Below, piece after piece: positions 1 to 6,655 of a stretch of 10,761 nucleotides of DNA. The notes under the pieces were generated by a model. The model searched no databases, was not told the origin of the DNA, and saw only the letters and a program-made list of their open reading frames with translations. Source of the stretch: Treponema sp. (GTDB lineage Bacteria > Spirochaetota > Spirochaetia > Treponematales > Breznakiellaceae); contig JAISZE010000092.1 of assembly GCA_031269405.1 (NCBI GenBank), forward strand, positions 1 to 10,761. Direction: 5' to 3'. A program made the translations under genes and the position numbers. The stretch's first letter is position 1; every line of letters begins with the position of its first letter.

Positions 1-119
1 GGGAAAAGCGCCAGATCGGCTTTTTCGGCCTTGGCCTTTCGGGCAAATTCGAGGATCTTTTCCCTGTTGCCGGAAAAATCACCAATAGTAGCATTGATTT
101 GGGCTATAGCGATACGCAT
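1..119 (-). CDS. nadE: NAD+ synthetase, glutamine-dependent, N-terminal fragment
   Basis: Only the first 39 codons are present; the gene runs off the left edge. The protein starts MRIAIAQINATIGDFSGN and reaches ADLALFP. This is the beginning of a carbon-nitrogen hydrolase (nitrilase-fold) glutaminase domain, with the AQxNxTxGDFxGN pattern typical of the amidase half of glutamine-dependent NAD+ synthetases. These enzymes hydrolyse glutamine and pass the ammonia to a C-terminal synthetase domain that converts deamido-NAD+ to NAD+ in the cytoplasm. The ATG is preceded by AAGGAG at a good distance (about 127-132 on this strand), which fixes the start. hflX ends only 30 bases upstream on the same strand, so the two are probably co-transcribed. 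Another nitrilase-family amidase is possible because the synthetase domain is outside the window. Confidence 0.8.
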   Translation of the reverse strand, partial: MRIAIAQINATIGDFSGNREKILEFARKAKAEKADLALF

Positions 120-149
120 GACGGCTCCTTCGGGACAGGTAAAACTATA

Positions 150-1418
150 TCACTCAGCCCTGTAGTCCTTCAACTTCCCTGCGGTCTTTTCGTCCGCACG
201 GGCTTCTATTTCGATGAAGTCCCCTTCGTAGTTTTCTGAAAGGACTGTACCGCTGCGGTACAGCAGGGCAGCCAGATCGGGCCGGGTCTGGGGGAAACGG
301 AAACGGCAGACGTTGGCTGCAAAAAAAGACTCTATCCTGGCAAGGAGTTCTGTAAGACCGGCGCCGGTACTTGCCGAAACAGGGATAGAGCCGGGATACT
401 GCTTTTTGAGGCCCTCAAGGAAATCAGCGGCTTCCGGGCGGTCGGCTTTGTTGAGGACCGTGATCATAGGGGCCTGGGCTTTGAGGTCCCTAAGGACCGA
501 CAAGGTGGTTTCGTAATAGCCCGCAGCGCCTGGATCAGCGGCGTCAAGGACATGGATGAGGAGATCCGCCAGGCTCGCTTCTTCAAGGGTAGAGCGGAAG
601 GCGTCCACAAGGGCATGGGGAAGGAGGCGGATAAAACCTACAGTATCCACCAGAAGGCAGGAAAGGCCCCCTGAAAGCTGGAGGCGGCGGCTGGTGGAAT
701 CCAAAGTGGCGAAGAGCTTGTCCTCGGTCAGGACCTCCGCTTTGGTAAGGGCGTTGAAGAGGGAAGACTTCCCGGCGTTGGTATAGCCCACCAGGGCGCA
801 TACCGGGATGCCCTGGCGCCGGCGCTGTTTCCGCTGGGTTTCCCGCTGCCGGCGGACCTGTTCAAGTTCCTCTTCGAGGTGGTGGATGCGCTGTTCCGCC
901 ATGCGGCGGTCGCTTTCCAGCCTGGTTTCGCCTGAACCCTTGGTGCCGTAACGTCCGCCCCGCTGGCGGTTCAGGTCAATGTACTTGTGCTGGAGCCTGG
1001 GAAGGGAAAACATGAGTTCCGCAAGGCGGACCTGGAGTTCGGCTTCCCTGGTCTTGGCCCGGCCGGCGAAGATCTGAATGATAAGTTCCTGACGGTCAAT
1101 CACCGGAATACCCGCAAGCTCTTCCCAGTTCCGCTGCCTGGAAGGGCTGATTTCCTGGTTAAAAACCAGGCAGCCGGCTTCCAGAGCCTTGGCTTTTTCC
1201 ACAAGTTCCGCCGCCTTGCCGGTCCCCATGCCGTACCGGGCGCCTGCTTCCCGTACATGGACTGTTTCCTGTCCTGCTATTTCAAGCCCCAGGGTGGAAC
1301 CAAGGCTCAGGAGTTCCCGGAACAGGGATTCCGCCTCGGCTTTGGAGATTTTTTCATCGCTTATACTTATCAAGAAGGCCCGCAAGGGCTTCTCTCCGGT
1401 ACTGACAGGTTTTTTCAT
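150..1418 (-). CDS. hflX: Ribosome-associated GTPase HflX
   Basis: HflX is a cytoplasmic OBG-HflX-family GTPase that binds the 50S subunit and splits stalled ribosomes, notably after heat stress. Residue numbers count from the ATG at 1418 (422 aa, close to the 426 aa of the E. coli protein). The N-terminal HflX domain covers about residues 12-155. Then comes the family hallmark linker YGTKGSGETRLESDRR (about 157-172), a charged coiled-coil helix (about 173-203) and the G domain: P-loop GYTNAGKS (211-218), DTVGF (258-262), NKAD (323-326) and SAS (348-350). A TTG at 1436 could add six residues (to 428 aa). Neither start has a clear Shine-Dalgarno sequence, and I prefer the ATG. The gene is divergent from the acidic-repeat membrane protein and lies directly upstream of nadE. 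Confidence 0.95.
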   Translation of the reverse strand: MKKPVSTGEKPLRAFLISISDEKISKAEAESLFRELLSLGSTLGLEIAGQETVHVREAGARYGMGTGKAAELVEKAKALEAGCLVFNQEISPSRQRNWEELAGIPVIDRQELIIQIFAGRAKTREAELQVRLAELMFSLPRLQHKYIDLNRQRGGRYGTKGSGETRLESDRRMAEQRIHHLEEELEQVRRQRETQRKQRRRQGIPVCALVGYTNAGKSSLFNALTKAEVLTEDKLFATLDSTSRRLQLSGGLSCLLVDTVGFIRLLPHALVDAFRSTLEEASLADLLIHVLDAADPGAAGYYETTLSVLRDLKAQAPMITVLNKADRPEAADFLEGLKKQYPGSIPVSASTGAGLTELLARIESFFAANVCRFRFPQTRPDLAALLYRSGTVLSENYEGDFIEIEARADEKTAGKLKDYRAE

Positions 1419-1459
1419 CAATACTTTATAGCACAAAATGATAAAAAACAGTATACTCT

Positions 1460-1465
1460 ATTATA
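1460..1465 (-). promoter_or_regulatory. Possible -10 box for hflX
   Basis: The minus strand reads TATAAT here, about 42 bases upstream of the preferred hflX ATG, in the AT-rich divergent intergenic region (1437-1524). No good -35 hexamer lies at the usual distance; TTATCG at 1484-1489 is the nearest, a 3/6 match. The same AT-rich block must also hold the promoter of the divergent membrane-protein gene, for which several weak TATAA-like boxes exist (TATAAA at 1491-1496). Confidence 0.3.
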
Positions 1466-1524
1466 TAATCAGGCAAGTTTGGCCGATAATTATAAAGTAT
1501 ATTCTGATTACAGGATTGTTGAGC

Positions 1525-4410
1525 GTGACAGGTTCGCAAAAAGCGGCATTTACTCTCCTTATCTCGGTGGTTCTCTTTGCGGGATTTACGGTACTGGCCT
1601 ATACCGGTCTTTTCGACCTTGTTGAAGCTAAGTTTTACAATCCTTCTATTATTGTTTCTCTCACAAACGATGTTAATCATGACGCCGAATCGGTGGGCAA
1701 TTTTCTCGCCGGCCTGGAGGACCGCTTTGCCGCCACGCTCCGGGAAGAGGCGGTACGCCGCAGTTTTCTCCCGAACCAGAGCGCTGAAGATATATTTGAA
1801 CGTTCCCGGATATACGGGATCCTCCTAGAATCCTTAGGCGGGCTTCAGTGGGTGCGTTTTATCGATGCCGGAGGTACACGGCTCCACTATTCGACCTACC
1901 AGGCCGATATACTTTTCCAGGACCAGCGTTCCATGTCTTACCGGAACTACACCGATGTTTCAGGCAGCGTCCCTTACGAACGGATCGCTTCTTCCGATCA
2001 GGGGCGGTCCAGGCTCATCCTGGATCAGGCCGGGGAACGTATCCTCTTTTCATTTCCCTTTTATGACTCCTTTGACGTGTTCCGGGGTACTGCGGCGTTC
2101 TCCCTTTCGGTTCGGGCAGTAGGGGACAGGCTTACGAGTGAAGGGAGGATAAAAGCCGGCGAGAATGTTTCCATAGTGGAGAACCCGCCGGGAATTCTTA
2201 CAGGCTTGCCCGTTTCTTCAGCCCAGGCCCTGCTTCCCGGAATTGCTTCAATCTGGGATGAAGGGCTTCTGAACCTCACTACCCTGGATTCCGGTTCAGG
2301 GATTTCTCTTGCCCTCATCTCCGCCAGGACCGGCCAGGGGTTTTTCCAGGGCAGACTGGTAAACGAAGCCCTCTTTGAATTCCCTCAGGTGATGAAAATC
2401 ATCCTGCTGGTTTCTTTTTTTCTCACCGTATACCTTACGGTCTTCCTCCTGTTCAACATCAGGCAGGATTCGTTCACTATAGTCCAGAACCGCCTCAAAC
2501 AGTTCCAGATTTCCCTGATAGAACAGTGCTATGAACGCAAGAGCGATGCGGACTGGGGCCGCTGGAGCCGGGAGCTGGAGCAGCGCCGTGAAGAGATACG
2601 GGAAGAACTCAAGAAGGGCATCAGAACAAAACCTGCGGGCAAAGATGGACAGAACGATATTGATGTATTAATTGATAAGTCCTGGGATGAGCTTTTGGCT
2701 GTCATAGGCGGACGCCGGGAAACCGGAATCGACGAAGCCAAACTTCAGAGCATACTCAACAAGATCCTTGCCCCCCCTCTGGGACAGCAGGCGGTTCCTG
2801 CACAAATATCCGTACCTGCGTCCCCAGCCCAAACCGGAAACGCCCCTGAGGAACCGTCTCCTATAGAAGAATTGCCGGAAGTAGAAGAACTGTCCGAAGC
2901 GGAACCTGCTGAAGCAGAGGCGGTGGAAGAAATCGGCGAAGTGGAAGCGGTAGAAGAGCTCGCCGAAGCCGAACCTGTCGAAGAACTCGCCGAGGCTGAA
3001 CCTGTCGAAGTTGAACCTGTCGAAGAACTGTCTGAAGTGGAGCCCGTTGAAGCAGAACCCGCCGAAGTGGAAGCAGTGGAAGAGCTGTCTGAGGCCGAGC
3101 CCGCCGAAGCCGAACCTGCCGAAGAACTGTCCGAAGTGGAGCCCGTTGAAGCAGATGTGGTGGAAGATTTATCCGAACTTGAGCCCGTTGAAGCAGAACC
3201 CGCTGAAACGGAAGCAGTAGAAGAGCTGTCTGAGGCCGAGCCCACCGAAGAACTCGCCGAGGCTGAACCTGTCGAAGTTGAGCCTGCCGAAGAACTGTCC
3301 GAAACGGAGCCCGTTGAAGCAGAGGTGGTGGAAGATTTATCCGAACTTGAGTCCGTTGAAGCAGAACCCGCTGAAGCGGAAGCAGTGGAAGAGCTGTCTG
3401 AGGCCGAGCCCGCCGAAGCTGAACCCGTTGAAGAACTCGCCGAGGCTGAACCTGCCGAAGAACTGTCTGAAGCTGAACTTATAGAAGAACTTGAGCCTGC
3501 CGGGACTACTGCAGAAAAAACACGGCCTTCCAATGTCAAACTGGTTTTCGGCGATGACGATATTCCCTACATCGTCGAGTCTTCGGGGCTTGAACTTGTG
3601 GATGAAGATATCGACAAGGTCATGCAGACCATGCGGCCCGAAAGCGATGAACCAGCGGAGCTTGAGGAGTTGGAAGAGCTTGACGAGGCTGAAAGCGGAA
3701 TCGCCGAAGAAGCCGGGGAAGCTGAAAGCGGCGCATCCAAACAGATATCCGAAACGGATCTGGCCGATTTGGCCAGCAAGATTGAATTCAGCGCCCTTCC
3801 TGAAACGAGCGGAGAAGAAGCCTCTATGGAAGATGATTTGGAAGTTTTTTCTCCTTTCGCAACGATGCTCTCCGATTTTGACGGCGGCGGCATTCCTGCA
3901 TCCCAGGCGGAAAACGAAGAAAAAGACGCCGCAGAAACAGGGACCGAAAAACCAATTGAAGAAACCATAAAAACCGGAGAAACTATAGAACAGGAAGAAA
4001 CCGAAAAAGTCAAAGAACTGCCGGCAGAGCTGGATGAGGAAGATACAGATGCGGACTTCGGGGATCTAAACTCCGAAGAGGAAAAAAAAAAGTCAAAAAT
4101 AGCGGAGACTGAAAATCCGGAGAAAATCGAATCCACCAAATTGGAACCCTTTAACATCAACATCGGCATACCTGTGGTTTACAAACCCTTCCAAATGGGA
4201 AATACGAACCTGGAAATCCTGGAACCGCTTCCGGATGATGGAATTGCAATAGAAGAAATCCCCGGGGAACCGGAAGTTGCTGAATATCCGGTTATCGAGG
4301 AACGCGAAGGGGTGCACTACATCAACAAAACCGTTCTGAATATCAGCGCCGAAACTATAAAAGACCTGAATCAGGATTTCAAGGACCTTGTGGATTCCAT
4401 AATCGAATGA
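1525..4410 (+). CDS. Two-pass membrane protein with Cache-like sensor domain and long Glu/Ala/Val/Pro repeat tract
   Basis: I do not recognise the family. From the GTG at 1525 the product is 961 aa. The frame is open back to 1438, but those codons are AT-rich promoter-like sequence. TTG codons at 1516 and 1519 are alternative starts, and AGGA at 1512-1515 best serves the GTG. A membrane helix (about residues 7-30) is followed by an extracytoplasmic domain of about 255 residues, with a VRFIDAGGTRLHYST stretch that recalls Cache/double-sensor domains. A second helix follows (about 290-312, IILLVSFFLTVYLTVFLLF), then a charged helix (about 330-375). Residues 447-658 are built only from E, A, V, P, L, S, D, T, I and G, with no basic or aromatic residue. 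A second acidic low-complexity stretch and a more ordered C-terminus (about 875-961, including NINIGIPVVYKPF) follow. No kinase, GGDEF or methyl-accepting domain is visible. By inference it may be a sensor or scaffold linking the envelope to cytoplasmic partners. It converges on the LysM-M23 gene. Confidence 0.85.
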   Translation: MTGSQKAAFTLLISVVLFAGFTVLAYTGLFDLVEAKFYNPSIIVSLTNDVNHDAESVGNFLAGLEDRFAATLREEAVRRSFLPNQSAEDIFERSRIYGILLESLGGLQWVRFIDAGGTRLHYSTYQADILFQDQRSMSYRNYTDVSGSVPYERIASSDQGRSRLILDQAGERILFSFPFYDSFDVFRGTAAFSLSVRAVGDRLTSEGRIKAGENVSIVENPPGILTGLPVSSAQALLPGIASIWDEGLLNLTTLDSGSGISLALISARTGQGFFQGRLVNEALFEFPQVMKIILLVSFFLTVYLTVFLLFNIRQDSFTIVQNRLKQFQISLIEQCYERKSDADWGRWSRELEQRREEIREELKKGIRTKPAGKDGQNDIDVLIDKSWDELLAVIGGRRETGIDEAKLQSILNKILAPPLGQQAVPAQISVPASPAQTGNAPEEPSPIEELPEVEELSEAEPAEAEAVEEIGEVEAVEELAEAEPVEELAEAEPVEVEPVEELSEVEPVEAEPAEVEAVEELSEAEPAEAEPAEELSEVEPVEADVVEDLSELEPVEAEPAETEAVEELSEAEPTEELAEAEPVEVEPAEELSETEPVEAEVVEDLSELESVEAEPAEAEAVEELSEAEPAEAEPVEELAEAEPAEELSEAELIEELEPAGTTAEKTRPSNVKLVFGDDDIPYIVESSGLELVDEDIDKVMQTMRPESDEPAELEELEELDEAESGIAEEAGEAESGASKQISETDLADLASKIEFSALPETSGEEASMEDDLEVFSPFATMLSDFDGGGIPASQAENEEKDAAETGTEKPIEETIKTGETIEQEETEKVKELPAELDEEDTDADFGDLNSEEEKKKSKIAETENPEKIESTKLEPFNINIGIPVVYKPFQMGNTNLEILEPLPDDGIAIEEIPGEPEVAEYPVIEEREGVHYINKTVLNISAETIKDLNQDFKDLVDSIIE
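2863..3498 (+). repeat. Acidic EELSEAEPVEAEP-type coding repeats
   Basis: This stretch encodes 212 residues of short units such as EELSEAEP, EELAEAEPVE and VEAEPAE. A higher-order unit of 168 bases (56 codons) is tandemly duplicated: copy 1 is 3121-3288 and copy 2 is 3289-3456. They align without gaps for the first 41 residues (EELSEVEPVEAD... against EELSETEPVEAE...) and are shuffled in the last 15. A shorter related unit of 33 codons (3022-3120) precedes them, like copy 1 with 14 residues missing. Near-identical DNA across copies points to recent expansion by slippage or unequal recombination, so repeat number probably differs between strains. Confidence 0.9.
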
Positions 4411-4415
4411 AAAAT

Positions 4416-4459
4416 ATAGCTGGCTAATATCCTGTAACTTTGTATATTCTAGCGGCTAT
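4416..4459 (-). terminator. Imperfect hairpin between convergent genes
   Basis: ATAGC (4416-4420), GCTA (4423-4426) and ATAT (4427-4430) pair with GCTAT (4455-4459), TAGC (4450-4453) and ATAT (4444-4447), with small internal loops. Read on the minus strand, the stem is followed by TATTTTTC, the layout of a weak intrinsic terminator for the LysM-M23 gene. It sits in the short gap between the two convergent stop codons. The stem is AU-rich and interrupted, so efficiency is doubtful. Confidence 0.35.
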
Positions 4460-5433
4460 TTCATGAGGCTCCTGGGATTCACGGTAACGCCGTTTTTATA
4501 CACCGTAAAATGCAGGTGGGGGCCGGTGCTGAGACCGGTTGATCCCACATCGCCTATCCGTTCCCCTGTTCCCACATAGGCCCCGGATTTAACCCTGACT
4601 ACGCTCATGTGGCCGTATAAGGTCCGGTATCCTGAATGATGAAAAATAACTACATAGTTGCCTAAGGATGCGTCATAGCTCACTGTGGTAACCCTGCCGG
4701 CCATGGCCGCCCTGACAGGGGTTCCCATACTTGCGCCTATGTCCAGGCCGGAGTGGAACTGCCTGGCGCCGCCGAAGGGATTAGCCCGGTAACCGTAAGG
4801 GGACGTAATATAGCCTGCTACGGGCCAGATAAAGAGATCGCCGTTGATTTCCTGCCTGTTGACCCAGTCCATCCTCGCGCCGGGAATAAAAAGCCTGGCG
4901 TCAACAATAATGAAATCAGAAAACAGCTCGTTGACTATAGAGATGGCCTCCTGGTTGACTTCGTGTTTTTCGGCAATAGCGCTGAGGCTGTCGCCTTTTT
5001 GGGTTGTGTAATAAATGCCGTCCTGGTTAGGGATCTTCAGGACCTGGCCTATCTGGAGGAGCCGGGAATTTTTTATCCCGTTTACCGAAAGGAGGGTATC
5101 CTGGTTAAGACCCGCCTTCATGGCAATATCCCCGATAGTATCTCCCTTTTCGACTTTATAAGAAGTAAAGGTCAGCATACGGGGCTTGGAATACTCTATC
5201 GGCTCAGGGATCCCCAAAAGCTCAAGATCCTCAACAGTCGGCGCCGCAGTGATCTGCCCCGGAAGGAGGCCGCCTCCTATGCCGATTTCCGCCTCAGGAA
5301 CCGGAACTTTCCCGGAGAGCGCCTTGTCTTCCTGGGATAAGCGGAACAGCCCTCCGGAGGGAAGATAAAAAACAAGAGAGAAACTTAACAGTAATCTCCA
5401 AAGGGTCCTGTCCCTTAGACAGTTAAAATTCGT
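4456..5433 (-). CDS. LysM-LysM-M23 peptidoglycan endopeptidase, apparent ACG start
   Basis: This is an exported or membrane-anchored cell-wall hydrolase of peptidase family M23 (zinc metallo-endopeptidase cutting peptidoglycan cross-links). From 5433 the product is 325 aa. A hydrophobic segment (about residues 14-24, LLLSFSLVFYL) after a basic stretch is a signal or anchor. A linker, LysM 1 (about 90-136), LysM 2 (about 141-184) and the M23 domain (about 197-322) follow. Zinc and catalytic residues are intact: HSGLD (H227, D231), YGH (H275) and HLH (H306, H308). The first ATG/GTG/TTG in frame is a TTG at 5217, which would remove the whole export signal. Upstream, the frame stays open to a TAG at 5464-5466. 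The best start is ACG at 5431-5433, six bases after AAGGAG. Either a rare ACG start or a single-base error or mutation from ATG could explain this. The gene converges on the acidic-repeat protein gene. Confidence 0.85.
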   Translation of the reverse strand, partial: TNFNCLRDRTLWRLLLSFSLVFYLPSGGLFRLSQEDKALSGKVPVPEAEIGIGGGLLPGQITAAPTVEDLELLGIPEPIEYSKPRMLTFTSYKVEKGDTIGDIAMKAGLNQDTLLSVNGIKNSRLLQIGQVLKIPNQDGIYYTTQKGDSLSAIAEKHEVNQEAISIVNELFSDFIIVDARLFIPGARMDWVNRQEINGDLFIWPVAGYITSPYGYRANPFGGARQFHSGLDIGASMGTPVRAAMAGRVTTVSYDASLGNYVVIFHHSGYRTLYGHMSVVRVKSGAYVGTGERIGDVGSTGLSTGPHLHFTVYKNGVTVNPRSLMK

Positions 5434-5439
5434 TTCCCT

Positions 5440-5445
5440 CTCCTT
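5440..5445 (-). promoter_or_regulatory. Ribosome binding site that decides the LysM-M23 start
   Basis: The minus strand reads AAGGAG here, within AAAAGGAGAGGG. It lies six bases before the ACG at 5431-5433. No other strong Shine-Dalgarno sequence lies between the upstream stop (5464-5466) and the signal-sequence codons. This is the main reason for choosing the ACG over the distant TTG at 5217. Confidence 0.6.
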
Positions 5446-5479
5446 TTGGCGATGTATCGTATACTATTTACTATCGGCT

Positions 5480-5509
5480 ATTATACCATTTTTACCTTGT
5501 CTTTATCCA
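5480..5509 (-). promoter_or_regulatory. Candidate promoter of the LysM-M23 gene
   Basis: A perfect TATAAT -10 box on the minus strand (5480-5485) lies 18 bases from TGGATA (5504-5509), a 4/6 match to the -35 consensus. Transcription would start near 5473, leaving a leader of about 40 bases before the ACG. A second TGGATA copy at 5515-5520 comes from an 11-base tandem repeat. The promoter overlaps the end of a tiny ORF downstream of the prenyl synthase gene. Confidence 0.45.
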
Positions 5510-5551
5510 GTCTTTATCCAGCATGTTAAGCTTGTCCCGCAGCCCTTTCAT
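5492..5551 (-). CDS. Possible 19-codon micro-ORF
   Basis: The frame starts at an ATG preceded by GGAG seven bases upstream, encodes MKGLRDKLNMLDKDWIKTR and stops at TAA, shortly after the prenyl synthase stop on the same strand. It contains the 11-base tandem repeat (5499-5509 and 5510-5520). The same frame is open upstream into the end of the prenyl synthase gene but has no other start. It could be a small translated peptide, a remnant of a longer gene, or chance. Only the good Shine-Dalgarno spacing supports it. Confidence 0.2.
   Translation of the reverse strand: MKGLRDKLNMLDKDWIKTR
5499..5520. repeat. 11-base perfect tandem duplication
   Basis: GTCTTTATCCA occurs twice in direct succession (5499-5509, 5510-5520). 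Each copy holds, on the minus strand, a TGGATA that can act as a -35-like element for the downstream TATAAT. The promoter-proximal copy has the better spacing (18 bases). Confidence 0.8.
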
Positions 5552-5568
5552 ACTCCTGCTCCAATCTT

Positions 5569-6612
5569 CTAGCTCAAGAGATCAAAAAGGCCTCCAAAAA
5601 GCTCCCTGCCTTCTGCGGCGAAAGGCCAGGAAGTAAAACATTCCCGGCTTTCCCTGATAAGTTCCAGGCCCTGGTTTCCGGCTTCTTCCAGAACCCCGGC
5701 CTTTTCCAGGGCGCCGATAAACTCTTCCACTTCAGGAGCGCCGGTCCCGGCCAAGCGGGCGGCGGAAAAACACCGGGCGGCGAAGTCCCGCTGTTCTGGA
5801 TACCTGTGCAGATAGAGAAGCACCGGAAGGCTTTTTTTGCCTTCTATAATATCGTCCCCCCGCTTTTTCCCCGGAATGCCGGTGGTCAGGTTTTTAACAT
5901 CATCCAGGATCTGGAACCCTACCCCGAGTTTTTCCGCCCCTTCGCCAAGGATGCGCGCCGGATCATCCCCCGCAGGATCGGCGCAGTAAACCCCCAGAAC
6001 GGCGGCAAGCCGGGCAAGGCAGCCGGTCTTGAGGCTACACATCAGGCGGTATTCTTCAAGCCCCGGAAGGGAATGGTAATCCCGGTGCCAGGCAATATCC
6101 ATGGCCTGGCCCAGGTGAAGCCGCCGCATATACTCCCCCCAGATTCCGTAAATCCTGTTCTTTTGTTCCTGCTGAAAGGCGGAATTTTTTAAGCAAGCCA
6201 AGGGAAGGAAGTAGAGAAAAGCCCCTCCGTTTATGGCCGTATCGCCGCCGTAGAGGATGTGAACCGCAGGCTTCCCCCGGCGTTCATCGGAATTGTCCTC
6301 GATGTCGTCATGGATAAGACTGGCATTATGGGGGAATTCCACCAGGGGAGTCAGCGGCAGCGCTGTGGCAGCCCCGGCTGCGCCGCCCAGACTTTCGGCC
6401 ACTAGGAACATAAGCAGAGGCCGCCACCGCTTGCCCCCGCGACCTACCAGATCCCATCCGGGCCGCACCAGGAACCGGGCAAGTTCCGGGGGAACGCTGT
6501 CTCCCGGGAGGCTGAAAACCGATTCCAGCCACGCCCCGCCGGGACTTTCGGGCAGCCAGGATTGGAGGACCGCTTCAATTTTTTCGAGCCGCCAGGTATA
6601 CTCAGGATTCAT
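5569..6612 (-). CDS. Polyprenyl diphosphate synthase, trans-type
   Basis: This is a cytoplasmic trans-prenyltransferase that condenses isopentenyl diphosphate with an allylic diphosphate. At 347 aa it has a normal size. It has GGKRWRP (59-65), the first Asp-rich motif DDIED (102-106) followed by RR (111-112), KTG (195-197), and the second motif region FQILDDVKN (233-241), where the last Asp of DDxxD is Asn, then GKK (258-260). The fifth residue before the first motif is Ala (A97 in PHNASLIHDD). In this family a small residue there is linked to longer products than C15, so a quinone- or carrier-type chain is possible. That is an inference; ispA-like short-chain activity cannot be excluded. The ATG has no Shine-Dalgarno sequence, and only 43 bases separate it from the divergent rlmE start. 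Confidence 0.9.
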   Translation of the reverse strand: MNPEYTWRLEKIEAVLQSWLPESPGGAWLESVFSLPGDSVPPELARFLVRPGWDLVGRGGKRWRPLLMFLVAESLGGAAGAATALPLTPLVEFPHNASLIHDDIEDNSDERRGKPAVHILYGGDTAINGGAFLYFLPLACLKNSAFQQEQKNRIYGIWGEYMRRLHLGQAMDIAWHRDYHSLPGLEEYRLMCSLKTGCLARLAAVLGVYCADPAGDDPARILGEGAEKLGVGFQILDDVKNLTTGIPGKKRGDDIIEGKKSLPVLLYLHRYPEQRDFAARCFSAARLAGTGAPEVEEFIGALEKAGVLEEAGNQGLELIRESRECFTSWPFAAEGRELFGGLFDLLS

Positions 6613-6655
6613 ATATTCTATTTTATATGACTGGAACTTATCTTGGAAGGGGATT

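Noticed and set aside
1438..1524. N-terminal extension of the membrane protein to an ATG at 1438
   Set aside because: The added codons are AT-rich promoter-like sequence overlapping the hflX upstream region and have no ribosome binding site; the GTG at 1525 has AGGA upstream and leaves a normal signal-anchor start.
987..1625. Plus-strand frame of 212 codons across the hflX start
   Set aside because: It is a shadow of hflX, whose GTPase motifs are complete on the other strand.
2863..3498. CRISPR-like array
   Set aside because: The repeats are in-frame coding units with no unique spacers of constant length.
2745..3539. Long minus-strand frame rich in Ser, Ala, Gly and Thr
   Set aside because: It is the antisense of the GAA/GCC-rich acidic repeats, which remain open in that frame because the repeat unit lacks stop complements. 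It has no ribosome binding site and no independent coding signal.
3567..4169. Ser-rich minus-strand frame of 200 codons
   Set aside because: It is the antisense of the acidic C-terminal part of the membrane protein and has no start signal.
4753..5340. Plus-strand frame of 195 codons opposite the LysM-M23 gene
   Set aside because: The minus strand has two LysM domains and a complete M23 catalytic site; the plus frame has no domain or ribosome binding site.
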